Positions 34,269-42,403 of a DNA stretch of 64,000 nt are shown piece by piece. The stretch lies in assembly GCA_040216555.1 (NCBI GenBank), contig JAVJOW010000039.1, positions 1 to 64,000 on the forward strand, written 5' to 3'. Origin of the DNA: Arenibacter sp040216555. GTDB lineage: Bacteria; Bacteroidota; Bacteroidia; Flavobacteriales; Flavobacteriaceae. Below the pieces are notes generated by a model, which saw only the letters and a list, made by a program, of their open reading frames with translations, was not told the DNA's origin and did not search any database. The position numbers and the translations under genes are program-made. Numbering within the stretch: the stretch's first letter is position 1; each line of letters begins with the position of its first letter.

Positions 34269-35240
34269 ATGCACACCTATTCCAAAACCGACCTTTTAAT
34301 TTGGACAGGACGTAAGTCTAACCAACAGCTTTATCTTCATGAAAAGGTGATTTGCATTGATCTTAATTCCGAGCAAGTTCCCTTTATAAATGTGCGGTCC
34401 TGGGCAATACTGGGATATGCTTGCGATGAGGGCGTTAAAAGGAATGAAGGGAGAATTGGTGCTGCTTTGGGCCCAGATGCCATCCGCAAGCAACTCGCTA
34501 AACTCCCAAGCCACCTTAAGGAAAATACTTTATTATTGGATACGGGAACCGTAGATTGCAAGGATGGCGATTTAAAAAAAACACAAACCGTTTTGTCCCG
34601 TACCGTCACCCAACTGCTTAAGCAAAACACTTTCCCCATACTTTTGGGAGGAGGCCATGACATTGCTTATGGTCATTATAACGGAATAAAAAAATATCTG
34701 GCCATGGAAGGCACTAATAAATCCATTGGCATCATTAACTTTGACGCCCATTTTGATTTACGAAGTAACCATACCAACAATAATTCCGGAACACCCTTTT
34801 ATCAAATTGCCCAAGACTGCAAACTGGAACAATCAAAATTCCGTTACCTGTGTTTGGGAATCCGTGAGGATGCCAATAACAGGACCCTTTATAAAACAGC
34901 AAACGACCTAGGCGTCACCTATGTTGAAAAAACAAACTTCAACCTACTGCATTTTAATGAAATAAAAGATAAAATTGCGCAATTTACCAAGGAGGTAGAT
35001 TATATCTACACGACCATAGATTTGGATGGATTTTCCTCTGCCTATGCACCTGGTGTAAGTGCCGCTTCACCCATGGGTTTCTCCCCGGAAATTGTCCTGG
35101 AATGCCTGCAAGTTATAATTGCATCAAAGAAAATGATAAGCCTCGATATCGCTGAAATGAACCCTACTTACGATATTGACCAACAAACGGCAAAATTAGC
35201 CGCTTCACTTGTTCATTTCGTGATCCACCAAAGCCAATAA
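34269..35240 (+). CDS. hutG: Formimidoylglutamase HutG (arginase family)
   Basis: A 323-residue arginase-superfamily enzyme that hydrolyses N-formimidoylglutamate to glutamate and formamide, ending the hut pathway. The manganese ligands are in LGGGHDIAYGH, INFDAHFDLR and TTIDLDGFSSAYAPGVSAASP, followed by the SLDIAEMNP segment. Length is normal. It is separated from hutHIU by three unrelated genes and lies 182 nt after the GT2 gene, so it may have its own promoter. It converges with hmgA. Confidence 0.93.
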   Translation: MHTYSKTDLLIWTGRKSNQQLYLHEKVICIDLNSEQVPFINVRSWAILGYACDEGVKRNEGRIGAALGPDAIRKQLAKLPSHLKENTLLLDTGTVDCKDGDLKKTQTVLSRTVTQLLKQNTFPILLGGGHDIAYGHYNGIKKYLAMEGTNKSIGIINFDAHFDLRSNHTNNNSGTPFYQIAQDCKLEQSKFRYLCLGIREDANNRTLYKTANDLGVTYVEKTNFNLLHFNEIKDKIAQFTKEVDYIYTTIDLDGFSSAYAPGVSAASPMGFSPEIVLECLQVIIASKKMISLDIAEMNPTYDIDQQTAKLAASLVHFVIHQSQ

Positions 35241-35288
35241 TATTGTATGTTCCTTTAACCCATTATTAATCCCAACAAGGAACAAGCC

Positions 35289-36446
35289 TTATTCCAACCA
35301 AGACTGGAAATACTTGCCATCATCAATATCCAAGGCCGCCTTTGTAAGTTGCAAGGGCCTAAAAGTATCTATCATGACGGCCAACTCCTCGGTTTTGGAT
35401 TTTCCAATGCTGGCTTCATAAGTACCTGGATGTGGGCCATGAGGAATCCCTGCAGGATGTAACGAAATATATCCTTGGTCTATATTCTTTCTGCTCATAA
35501 AGTCGCCATCAACATAATACAATACTTCATCTGAATCTATGTTGGAGTGATTGTAAGGGGCAGGTATTGATTGAGGATGATAGTCATACAAACGCGGCAC
35601 AAAGGAGCAGACCACAAAGGCAGAAGTCTCAAAAGTCTGATGCACTGGAGGTGGTTGGTGTACACGCCCAGTAATGGGCTCAAAATTATGAATTGAAAAA
35701 CCATAAGGATAATTGTAACCGTCCCAACCTACTACGTCAAAAGGGTGGGATGCATACACCAAATGGTGTAACTGCCCTTGTTTTTTGACTTTGATAACAA
35801 AATCTCCCAGCTCATCATAGGTCTGTAAATTCTGTGGCAATTTAAAGTCGCGCTCACAAAATGGAGAATGCTCCAAATGCTGTCCAAACCAGTTTCTATA
35901 TCGCTTCGGCGTGTAAATGGGATGATAGGATTCCGCAATCAACAATCTGTTTTCTTGGGTATCAAAGGTAATCTGGTAGATCATTCCACGGGGAATTACA
36001 AGATAATCCCCGTACTCGAACTTAATTTCCCCCAACATCGTTTTTAAAACTCCCGTACCTTTGTGGATAAACAGCAATTCATCCGCATCGGCATTTTTAT
36101 AAAAATAATCTGTCAGGGATTTTTTGGGTGAAGCAAGTGAGATATGTACATCTGAATTGAACAACATTACACTTCTACTTTCCAAATAATCGTTCATGGG
36201 CTCTACTTCAAAACCTTTGAGCAATCTGGACTTAATATTATGGGCGACCATGGCTTTTGGGGAAACATCGAAGGACTTACCTGCCTCCTTTACCATTGTT
36301 GGTCTATGCAAGTGGTACATGAGCGATGACATACCATCAAAACCAATGGTTCCGAACAATTGCTCATAATGCAGACTGCCGTCCTTTTTCTTAAAAATGG
36401 TATGCCTTTTGGGGGGAATTATACCTAATTTGTGATACAAGGGCAT
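35289..36446 (-). CDS. hmgA: Homogentisate 1,2-dioxygenase
   Basis: A 385-residue cupin-fold iron enzyme that opens the ring of homogentisate in tyrosine degradation. Recognisable parts are MPLYHKLGIIPPKRHTIFKK at the start, GTGVLKTMLGEIKFEYGDYLVIPRG, and the C-terminal cupin with the H and E metal ligands (PPPVHQTFE, SLHPAGIPHGPHPGTYE). This matches the shorter Bacteroidota form of the family (the mammalian enzyme is about 445 residues). The partner gene for 4-hydroxyphenylpyruvate dioxygenase is not in the window. It is convergent with hutG, 49 nt away, and has a gene-free upstream region with a candidate small RNA. Confidence 0.93.
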   Translation of the reverse strand: MPLYHKLGIIPPKRHTIFKKKDGSLHYEQLFGTIGFDGMSSLMYHLHRPTMVKEAGKSFDVSPKAMVAHNIKSRLLKGFEVEPMNDYLESRSVMLFNSDVHISLASPKKSLTDYFYKNADADELLFIHKGTGVLKTMLGEIKFEYGDYLVIPRGMIYQITFDTQENRLLIAESYHPIYTPKRYRNWFGQHLEHSPFCERDFKLPQNLQTYDELGDFVIKVKKQGQLHHLVYASHPFDVVGWDGYNYPYGFSIHNFEPITGRVHQPPPVHQTFETSAFVVCSFVPRLYDYHPQSIPAPYNHSNIDSDEVLYYVDGDFMSRKNIDQGYISLHPAGIPHGPHPGTYEASIGKSKTEELAVMIDTFRPLQLTKAALDIDDGKYFQSWLE

Positions 36447-36647
36447 AGTTATATCCTTATTAATGATTCCTTTTTAAAAATACGATAAAATAAGGAGTAT
36501 CTGAAATATTCAAGTTCAATTAATAATGATGCAATGATTGGATTTTTTTAGCTCTTGGATCCATATACTGATTTGTAATAACCTTGGAAAAAGATTAGAA
36601 TGAGTGATTTAAATCTCCTAAATCATCACTTTTAGACGAATACAAAC
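36447..36647. other. hmgA upstream region
   Basis: About 200 nt between the hmgA start and the terminator of the upstream transcript. It is AT-rich with TGAGTGATTT...AATCATCACT inverted halves near 36601-36630. That hairpin could be an operator or a regulatory structure. No -7 box with a matching -33 element was found, so how hmgA is transcribed is unclear. Confidence 0.3.
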
Positions 36648-36762
36648 AAAAAAAGCCTCCCAAAATGGAAAGCCTTTCATCGGTGCTTGCCGATCCAAAT
36701 TTACATCTGGACAAATCGACAAATACAACCTTGCCTCAATTTGCATTGAGACACAACACAAC
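36648..36762 (-). ncRNA. Candidate small RNA, about 115 nt
   Basis: On the minus strand a perfect -7 box TATCTTTG (36774 down to 36767) precedes a stretch with no open frame, and an intrinsic terminator closes it. Reading along: a 6-bp hairpin CTCAAT/ATTGAG with loop TTGC (36735-36750), a hairpin ATCGG/CCGAT (36679-36694), then a stem pairing CUUUCC with GGGAGG (36653-36676) followed by seven U residues. Promoter, structured body and terminator in about 115 nt fit an independent small RNA, or an untranslated leader attenuator for hmgA. It does not carry the SRP RNA loop and I do not recognise the family. No -33 element was found. Confidence 0.45.
36653..36676 (-). terminator. Intrinsic terminator (minus strand)
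   Basis: In the minus-strand RNA, CUUUCC pairs with GGGAGG (including G-U pairs) around loop AUUUU, with A-A-G/C-U-U extending the stem past a bulge. A run of seven U residues (36654 down to 36648) follows directly. It ends whatever transcript comes from the TATCTTTG promoter or from the Nudix-regulator gene. Confidence 0.6.
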
Positions 36763-36847
36763 TAGGCAAAGATAGTAAAGGTTTTTAGATTTTCGTTGTT
36801 TGGACAAGCTTATTTGGACAATCCTTTTATCTCCCTTTTTAGACTGA

Positions 36848-37552
36848 TCAGAGAACAAAGTTAAATCCGGATTCTTCCAATTTTTTGTACTTGTCATAAT
36901 CGAACCTATACAAAAAAGCACCTTTTTTAGAGGTGGATTTATCCTTCTCGTCCAATTTTATCAGCAAATCGAAGGAAAGTAATTTTTTTCTAAAATTGCG
37001 ATCATCCAATTTGGTCTGGTGGATGGCCTCGTATAAAGATTGAAGTTGTGGAATGGTAAATTTTTCAGGGAGAAGCTCAAACCCAATGGGCTTGTGCGTA
37101 GTTTTCTGCTTTAGTCGGTCCAAGGCATCGGCGATCATAGCGTTATGATCCAGTACCAATTGGGGAATATCTTCCAAGGCAAACCATTTGGCGCCATGTA
37201 ATTCCACCTGTTCCCTATCATAGTCATTAATTCTGATCAATGCATATTGGGCAATGGAAATACATCTAGCTCCGGAATCCCGGTCCACATCGCTATACAC
37301 TCTTAGTTCCTCCAAAAAAATATTCTCCAGGCCCGTAAACTGCAAAAGAACACGACGGGCAGCATCTGGGACACTCTCCTCTTCATTTACAAAACTGCCG
37401 ATCAGGGACCAATCCCCTTTTAGAGGATCTATTCTCCTTCTAAAGACCAAGAGCTTCAAAATGCCCTCATCAAAACCAAAAACAATACAATCTGTTGCCA
37501 CAAGTATTTTGGGCTGCGCAATATAAGGGCTATTATTCTCCAAGGCCGTCAT
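36848..37552 (-). CDS. Nudix-domain transcriptional regulator (NrtR-like)
   Basis: A 234-residue protein with an N-terminal Nudix domain (about 15-145) and a C-terminal winged-helix region (about 155-225, IPQLQSLYEAIHQTKLDDRNFRKKL). The Nudix box is degenerate: GSFVNEEESVPDAARRVLLQF lacks the glutamates of the catalytic R-E-x-x-E-E core, so hydrolysis is unlikely and ligand sensing is expected, as in NrtR-type repressors. In Bacteroidota members of this group control sugar genes (for example arabinose) or NAD metabolism. The nearby genes do not reveal which. Confidence 0.8.
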   Translation of the reverse strand: MTALENNSPYIAQPKILVATDCIVFGFDEGILKLLVFRRRIDPLKGDWSLIGSFVNEEESVPDAARRVLLQFTGLENIFLEELRVYSDVDRDSGARCISIAQYALIRINDYDREQVELHGAKWFALEDIPQLVLDHNAMIADALDRLKQKTTHKPIGFELLPEKFTIPQLQSLYEAIHQTKLDDRNFRKKLLSFDLLIKLDEKDKSTSKKGAFLYRFDYDKYKKLEESGFNFVL

Positions 37553-37768
37553 TTAAACTATAATGTACTAAAATATCAAAAATATATATCAAATCATCAA
37601 AAGCCCAAATTTTAAACCCCTAAACCCATTCATAAGCAGTAAAAATTTATAGCTAAGTCCAAATCCAACTTTCTAATTTCATCCAATTACCTATAATTTC
37701 CGCTAACACATTTAGCAGTCATTTAACACTAAACCTCCTTCATTTTGAATAACTTGTAATAAAAAAAG

Positions 37769-37996
37769 ATGAAAAATACTGCTATGTTCTGGGTAGCCGC
37801 AACAACTATGGTCCTAATTTCCTTGACCATAATGGCAGCTATGAACTTTCCATTTAATTGGATTTTTTACATTACCGTACTAGGGCAAATAATGCTCGTA
37901 TATATGGTTTTCAGAGTGCTTACGGACAACTATACTACGGATAAGACCTTTAAGGACTTTTATGAGGATTGTCCGTTAAGGGGTGAAATTAATTAG
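37769..37996 (+). CDS. Small hypothetical membrane protein
   Basis: A 75-residue protein with two hydrophobic segments (about 6-24 and 30-50) and a charged C-terminal tail (TDKTFKDFYEDCPLRGEIN). I do not recognise the family. It has a proper ATG after AAAAAAAG and its last 8 nt overlap the end of the convergent universal stress gene. It stands alone on the plus strand between a regulator and stress or respiration genes. The reading frame has normal codon use for the window. Confidence 0.55.
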   Translation: MKNTAMFWVAATTMVLISLTIMAAMNFPFNWIFYITVLGQIMLVYMVFRVLTDNYTTDKTFKDFYEDCPLRGEIN

Positions 37997-38891
37997 AGGC
38001 CGATATTTCCTTTCCTTTTTTGCTATTTGGAGGGGTTGCCATACCCAATTCCGGTATTACCAATAAGGGGATTTGAGTGTGAAAGGCCAATCGTTTAATT
38101 ACGGGTTCACGCGTCATTTTTTCCATATAACTGTGCTGATAATTAAGCATGGCCAACAGGTGTATGTCCAATTCATTTGTAAAGACCTCCAAGGTCTGGG
38201 AAACCGAGTTCAATTCTGAAACCGTATGCACATAATGCTCTACCTCACCAATGTACTTCCTCAACATATTAAGGTTGAATTGCTGGACTTCGGTGAGCGA
38301 TTTAATTTCGTATTGTACATGTACTATCCTAATAGCGGCCTTAAAGGATTTTGCCATTTCCAATAGGGGCCTCAATTCAGAAGTCGTGTAAAATCTATTA
38401 AAATCTGTTGCAAAAGCTATTTCGGAAGGAGTCTTAAATTTAAAATGTTGGGGAATGGCCAGTACCGGACAGTTCTTAATAGATTTTATTATCCTAACCG
38501 TATTGCTCCCCATGAAAACTTCCTCCAATCCGGATGAACCTTTTGTTCCCGTAATTACTAAACCGATTTGATGGGTCTCTATAAGGTTCTTTATTTCATC
38601 TACCAATAGACTAAAGGAAGAGATCGTAATAAACTTATGTTTGGGATTATGGTACTTTTCCTGAATCTTTGCCAACAGTTGCTCCAAACCTTTTTCGGAA
38701 TTAGCCTTTACCACATCCTCACAAGCTTTGCCACCGGCACCTGTCGCCATAAACCTACTATGTGCAATGGTAGGCGTATATGTATTCAAAATATAAAACT
38801 CGCACTCTTCATGCTTATAAAGGGAAATTGCATATTTGGTTGCATTCCAAGCATTGGGAGAAAAATCTGTAGGTAACAATATCTTTTTCAA
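37989..38891 (-). CDS. Tandem universal stress protein (UspA-type)
   Basis: A 300-residue cytoplasmic protein of two UspA domains (about 1-145 and 150-285). The first begins KKILLPTDFSPNAWNATKYA and has LVITGTKGSSGLEEVFMGSN, the ATP-binding G-x-x-G-x9-G-S/T region. The second lacks a clear copy of that motif, so only the first domain may bind nucleotide. Tandem Usp proteins respond to oxygen limitation and other stresses. A perfect Fnr-type dyad with a -7 box 23 nt downstream precedes it, so control by the neighbouring Fnr-type regulator is likely. Confidence 0.9.
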   Translation of the reverse strand: MKKILLPTDFSPNAWNATKYAISLYKHEECEFYILNTYTPTIAHSRFMATGAGGKACEDVVKANSEKGLEQLLAKIQEKYHNPKHKFITISSFSLLVDEIKNLIETHQIGLVITGTKGSSGLEEVFMGSNTVRIIKSIKNCPVLAIPQHFKFKTPSEIAFATDFNRFYTTSELRPLLEMAKSFKAAIRIVHVQYEIKSLTEVQQFNLNMLRKYIGEVEHYVHTVSELNSVSQTLEVFTNELDIHLLAMLNYQHSYMEKMTREPVIKRLAFHTQIPLLVIPELGMATPPNSKKGKEISASN

Positions 38892-38939
38892 TCTATTTTA
38901 TATTTTATTAAAACTTGGTTAGGGATTAAAACCATGGGG

Positions 38940-38982
38940 TAAAATTATGGGAAGTGCAAAACTTGAACTATGATATTTATCA
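38940..38982 (-). promoter_or_regulatory. Fnr-type site and -7 box of the universal stress gene
   Basis: TGAT-ATTT-ATCA (38971-38982) is a perfect dyad. Exactly 23 nt downstream on the minus strand is TAATTTTA (38947 to 38940), a TAnnTTTR -7 box. The same 23-nt spacing occurs at three other genes in this window. Confidence 0.65.
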
Positions 38983-39160
38983 GCTTTTTGGGTAGATATT
39001 CCGGCGCTAAAAAACTTCGGAAGTAGGCTAATCTGAAAGGTAAATACAACCCATTATCCACAAAAAAATGAAGAAAATAGAACTCACAATTATATGTGGG
39101 AGGTTGGGAACCGAGCAATCTATGCTACAATAGAATCAAGAAGAAACGGAATTACTGGAA

Positions 39161-39847
39161 TCAGGACCCCTTGGCAACTTCATTAAGGCCATTTCTGTCG
39201 GCTATGGCCACTTTTTTTCCAAAGGCTTTAATCAACCCTAATTTTTTGAAATCTGAAATAATCCGAATGGCAGATTCGGTAGCTGTACCAACAACATTGG
39301 CCATATCTTCCCTAGATAATGTTAAGGCCAAATAGCCGTTCTTATCCTTTCCAAAATTTTCCTCCAAATATATAAATGCCTCGGCTATCCTTTGCTTCAC
39401 GGTTTTTTGCGACATATTTACAATAACATCATCGGCTTCTTTTAAATCGTGGGCTATATGCCTCAATACTTCCACAGCAAAATTGGGATTGCTGTTAAGA
39501 CTATCCATAATGGCATCTTTGGGAACAAAACAGACCTCCATATCGTTTACTGCAATTGCACTTAGGTTGGCCACTTCTTCGGTAATAACGGAACGCTGTC
39601 CCAAGACAGCACCTTTTGTCGCCAGTTTTACTATTTGATCCTTCCCGTTTGGACTTAATTTGGATAACTTGGAGACTCCATCCCTAACACAGTAAACACC
39701 ATTTAGCTTATCTCCTTCGCCAAAAATGGTTTCACCTTTTTTTACTAATTTGGTAGTTTTGGTGTCTGAAACCCTTTTCAACTCTTCCTTGCTCATTGCC
39801 CGCAAGGAATTGAATTGACGAATAATACAATTTTCACATCTGCCCAT
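39161..39847 (-). CDS. Crp/Fnr-family transcriptional regulator
   Basis: A 228-residue regulator when started at MGRCENC (39847); an upstream in-frame ATG at 39907 would add 20 hydrophobic residues that do not belong to the family. The cyclic-nucleotide-binding-like domain spans about 12-135 and the helix-turn-helix about 148-205, with recognition helix GTATESAIRI. That helix keeps the Glu and Arg that read the TGA half-site in Fnr and Crp. Cysteines 4, 7, 53 and 106 could bind an oxygen-sensitive Fe-S cluster, as in Fnr, but the spacing differs from E. coli. It is divergent from ccoI, and target-like sites occur at ccoI, cco, hemN and a usp gene. Confidence 0.88.
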   Translation of the reverse strand: MGRCENCIIRQFNSLRAMSKEELKRVSDTKTTKLVKKGETIFGEGDKLNGVYCVRDGVSKLSKLSPNGKDQIVKLATKGAVLGQRSVITEEVANLSAIAVNDMEVCFVPKDAIMDSLNSNPNFAVEVLRHIAHDLKEADDVIVNMSQKTVKQRIAEAFIYLEENFGKDKNGYLALTLSREDMANVVGTATESAIRIISDFKKLGLIKAFGKKVAIADRNGLNEVAKGS

Positions 39848-39901
39848 AACTAACAAATTACCTGATATGGCAAATTTAAAGGATATTGGCAGAGAAAAAA
39901 C

Positions 39902-39944
39902 TGACAATTATCATGTTTATAAATGGCAATCATGAGCATCTTTG
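39902..39944 (+). promoter_or_regulatory. Fnr-type site and -7 box of ccoI
   Basis: TGAC-AATT-ATCA (39902-39913) is followed 23 nt later by CATCTTTG (39937-39944), a one-mismatch -7 box. The inferred start near 39949 puts the centre of the dyad at about -41.5. Since the regulator gene begins at 39847 on the other strand, the site may also control that gene. Confidence 0.55.
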
Positions 39945-39969
39945 CATGCAGGTATTAAGCAAATAATCT

Positions 39970-42351
39970 ATGGATAAGGCAACGTGCTATCATTGTGGTG
40001 ACGATTGCGGGAACAATCCCATAAATCATAACGACAAAAATTTTTGTTGTGTTGGGTGTAAAACCGTTTATGAGATTTTCTCCAACAACGACCTGTCTTA
40101 CTATTATGACCTGCAGTCTGCCGCAGGTGCATCCCCTAAGGAAGTGGAGGGTAAATATGACTTTCTTGAAACCCAAAGCATTGTAGAAAAACTGATCGAG
40201 TTTAACGATAAAGGTACCCAGATTATTAATCTATACATTCCCCATATTCATTGCAGTTCCTGTATTTGGATATTGGAAAACCTGAACAAACTTAATAAGG
40301 GCATAAACAGTTCACAAGTAGACTTTCCCAAAAAGACCGTTAGGGTCACCTTTAACTCCAACAGGGTTTCACTTAAAGAGTTGGTGGTGCTAATGACCAG
40401 GATCGGTTACGAACCTTATATTTCCTTGGACGATTATGACAGGACCAAAAAAGGAACGGATCGCAGTTTGTCCTATAAATTGGGTATTGCCGGTTTTGCC
40501 TTCGGAAATGTTATGTTTCTTTCCTTCCCTGAATATTTTGAGGTAGGGGAATTTTGGCTGGAACAATTTAAAGGGGTTTTTAGATGGCTTATGTTTGCCT
40601 TTTCCCTGCCCGTAGTTTTCTATGCAGCCCAAGATTATTTTATTTCGGCATACAAGGGACTAAGATCTAGATTTTTGAATATTGATATTCCAATTGCACT
40701 GGGTATTTTGGTTTTATTCCTTAGAAGCACCGTTGAAATAATTTTCGATTGGGGATCGGGTTTTTTCGACAGCTTAACGGGTTTAGTCTTCTTTCTACTG
40801 TTAGGTAAATTCTTTCAACAAAAAACATATTCCTACCTGTCTTTTGAACGGGATTATAAATCCTACTTTCCTATTGCGGTTACTAGGATAACAAGTAAAA
40901 ACACCGAAGAGAACACTCAGGTATATGACATTAAAGCTGGGGATAGGCTCCTTATAAGAAATGGGGAATTAATTCCTGTGGATGCTATACTAATCAACGG
41001 AAATGCCAAGATCGACTACAGTTTTGTAACGGGCGAATCGGAACCGGTGGACAAGAAATCGGGAGACAAGGTTTATGCCGGCGGAAGACAAATAAGTAGT
41101 GCAATAGAAATTGAAGCCATAAAATCTGTTTCCCAAAGCTATCTTACACAACTTTGGAGCAATGCCGTCTTCCAACAGGATAAATCGGGAAGTTTTCAAA
41201 CCTTGACAGACAGTATTGGCAAAAGATTTACCATTGCCGTCCTGACCATTGCTTTAGTCTCTGCCATAATATGGCTAATAATAGACCCTAGTAAGACTAT
41301 CAATGTTTTTACCGCCGTGCTCATAATTGCCTGCCCTTGTGCAATTGCCCTGGCAGCCCCTTTTACCTTGGGCAATATGTTGCGGATTTTTGGTCGCCAC
41401 GGATTTTACCTAAGGGACACCCAGACCATAGAACAATTGGCTCAAATAGACACCGCTATATTCGACAAAACAGGTACCATTACCACTGCTGAAAAGGGAA
41501 ATGTATACTATGAAGGCCTAGAATTGACCAGCGAAGAGGAGTCTTTGCTAAAAAACACCTTACGTTCCTCCAATCACCCATTGAGCAGAAAACTTTATGA
41601 TATGTTAGCGGAACAAAACATTGTACCGTTAGAGGAATACGAAGAATATTTAGGCCAAGGGATCAAAGGTTCAACGATTACGGACAGTGTTAAAATTGGC
41701 TCTGCCTCCTTTGTTGGCAATTCCGAAACGAATCATATGGACAGTACCGCCGTGCATTTAAGCTCTAACGACGAATACAAGGGCTGTTTTATTTTTCAGA
41801 ACCAATACCGGGAAGGGATTGGAGAAACCTTCAAAACCATGTCGCGCGATATGGAATTGGCCATCCTTTCTGGAGATAACGCAGGGGAAAGAGCCAACCT
41901 TACCAAATTATTGCCTAAGGGAACACCGCTATATTTTAATCAAAAACCGGACAACAAGCTCCAATTTATAAAGTCGCTCCAAGATCAAAACAAAAAGGTA
42001 ATGATGGTCGGGGACGGTTTAAATGACGCAGGAGCTCTGGCACAAAGTAATGTAGGCATAGCCATTTCGGAAAACGTAAACGTTTTTTCCCCAGCCTGTG
42101 ACGGCATTCTTGATGCCAAAAATTTCAAATCCCTATACCATTATATTCTGGCCTCAAGAAAAGCCATTAAGATCATAAAACTTAGTTTCATTCTTTCCTT
42201 AATGTATAACGTGGTAGGATTGTATTTTGCGGTAACGGGACAATTGCAGCCGGTTATTGCGGCCATCCTAATGCCATTAAGTTCTATTAGTATTGTCATA
42301 TTCACTACCGTAGCTACAAACCTTCTGGGAAGAAAACTAGCCCAGAAATAG
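39970..42351 (+). CDS. ccoI: Copper-translocating P-type ATPase CcoI/FixI
   Basis: A 793-residue P1B-type ATPase needed to load copper into cbb3 oxidase. The N-terminus has paired Cys motifs (CYHCGDDC and FCCVGC), then an HMA-like domain with HCSSCIW. The membrane CPC is in IIACPCAIALAAPF (CPC near 455), the phosphorylated aspartate is in FDKTGTIT (about 499) and the hinge is MVGDGLNDAGAL. Eight membrane helices are expected. It is divergent from the Fnr-type regulator and separated from ccoS by an oppositely oriented dehydrogenase gene. Confidence 0.93.
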   Translation: MDKATCYHCGDDCGNNPINHNDKNFCCVGCKTVYEIFSNNDLSYYYDLQSAAGASPKEVEGKYDFLETQSIVEKLIEFNDKGTQIINLYIPHIHCSSCIWILENLNKLNKGINSSQVDFPKKTVRVTFNSNRVSLKELVVLMTRIGYEPYISLDDYDRTKKGTDRSLSYKLGIAGFAFGNVMFLSFPEYFEVGEFWLEQFKGVFRWLMFAFSLPVVFYAAQDYFISAYKGLRSRFLNIDIPIALGILVLFLRSTVEIIFDWGSGFFDSLTGLVFFLLLGKFFQQKTYSYLSFERDYKSYFPIAVTRITSKNTEENTQVYDIKAGDRLLIRNGELIPVDAILINGNAKIDYSFVTGESEPVDKKSGDKVYAGGRQISSAIEIEAIKSVSQSYLTQLWSNAVFQQDKSGSFQTLTDSIGKRFTIAVLTIALVSAIIWLIIDPSKTINVFTAVLIIACPCAIALAAPFTLGNMLRIFGRHGFYLRDTQTIEQLAQIDTAIFDKTGTITTAEKGNVYYEGLELTSEEESLLKNTLRSSNHPLSRKLYDMLAEQNIVPLEEYEEYLGQGIKGSTITDSVKIGSASFVGNSETNHMDSTAVHLSSNDEYKGCFIFQNQYREGIGETFKTMSRDMELAILSGDNAGERANLTKLLPKGTPLYFNQKPDNKLQFIKSLQDQNKKVMMVGDGLNDAGALAQSNVGIAISENVNVFSPACDGILDAKNFKSLYHYILASRKAIKIIKLSFILSLMYNVVGLYFAVTGQLQPVIAAILMPLSSISIVIFTTVATNLLGRKLAQK

Positions 42352-42403
42352 GCACCCAAAGAATAACCTAATAATTAATTTAAGATTAGGAAGGACCTTT
42401 CTT

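Noticed and set aside
36648..36762. SRP RNA (ffs) assignment for the candidate small RNA
   Set aside because: The GGAAGGAAGC-type apical loop of bacterial SRP RNA is absent.
39068..39133. Short plus-strand frame MKKIELTIICGR... of 21 codons
   Set aside because: Too short, with no homology that I can recognise, and no promoter or start context.
39848..39907. Longer start for the Crp/Fnr-type regulator
   Set aside because: The extra residues are hydrophobic and not family-like; MGRCENC is the expected start and the Fnr-type site lies in this region.
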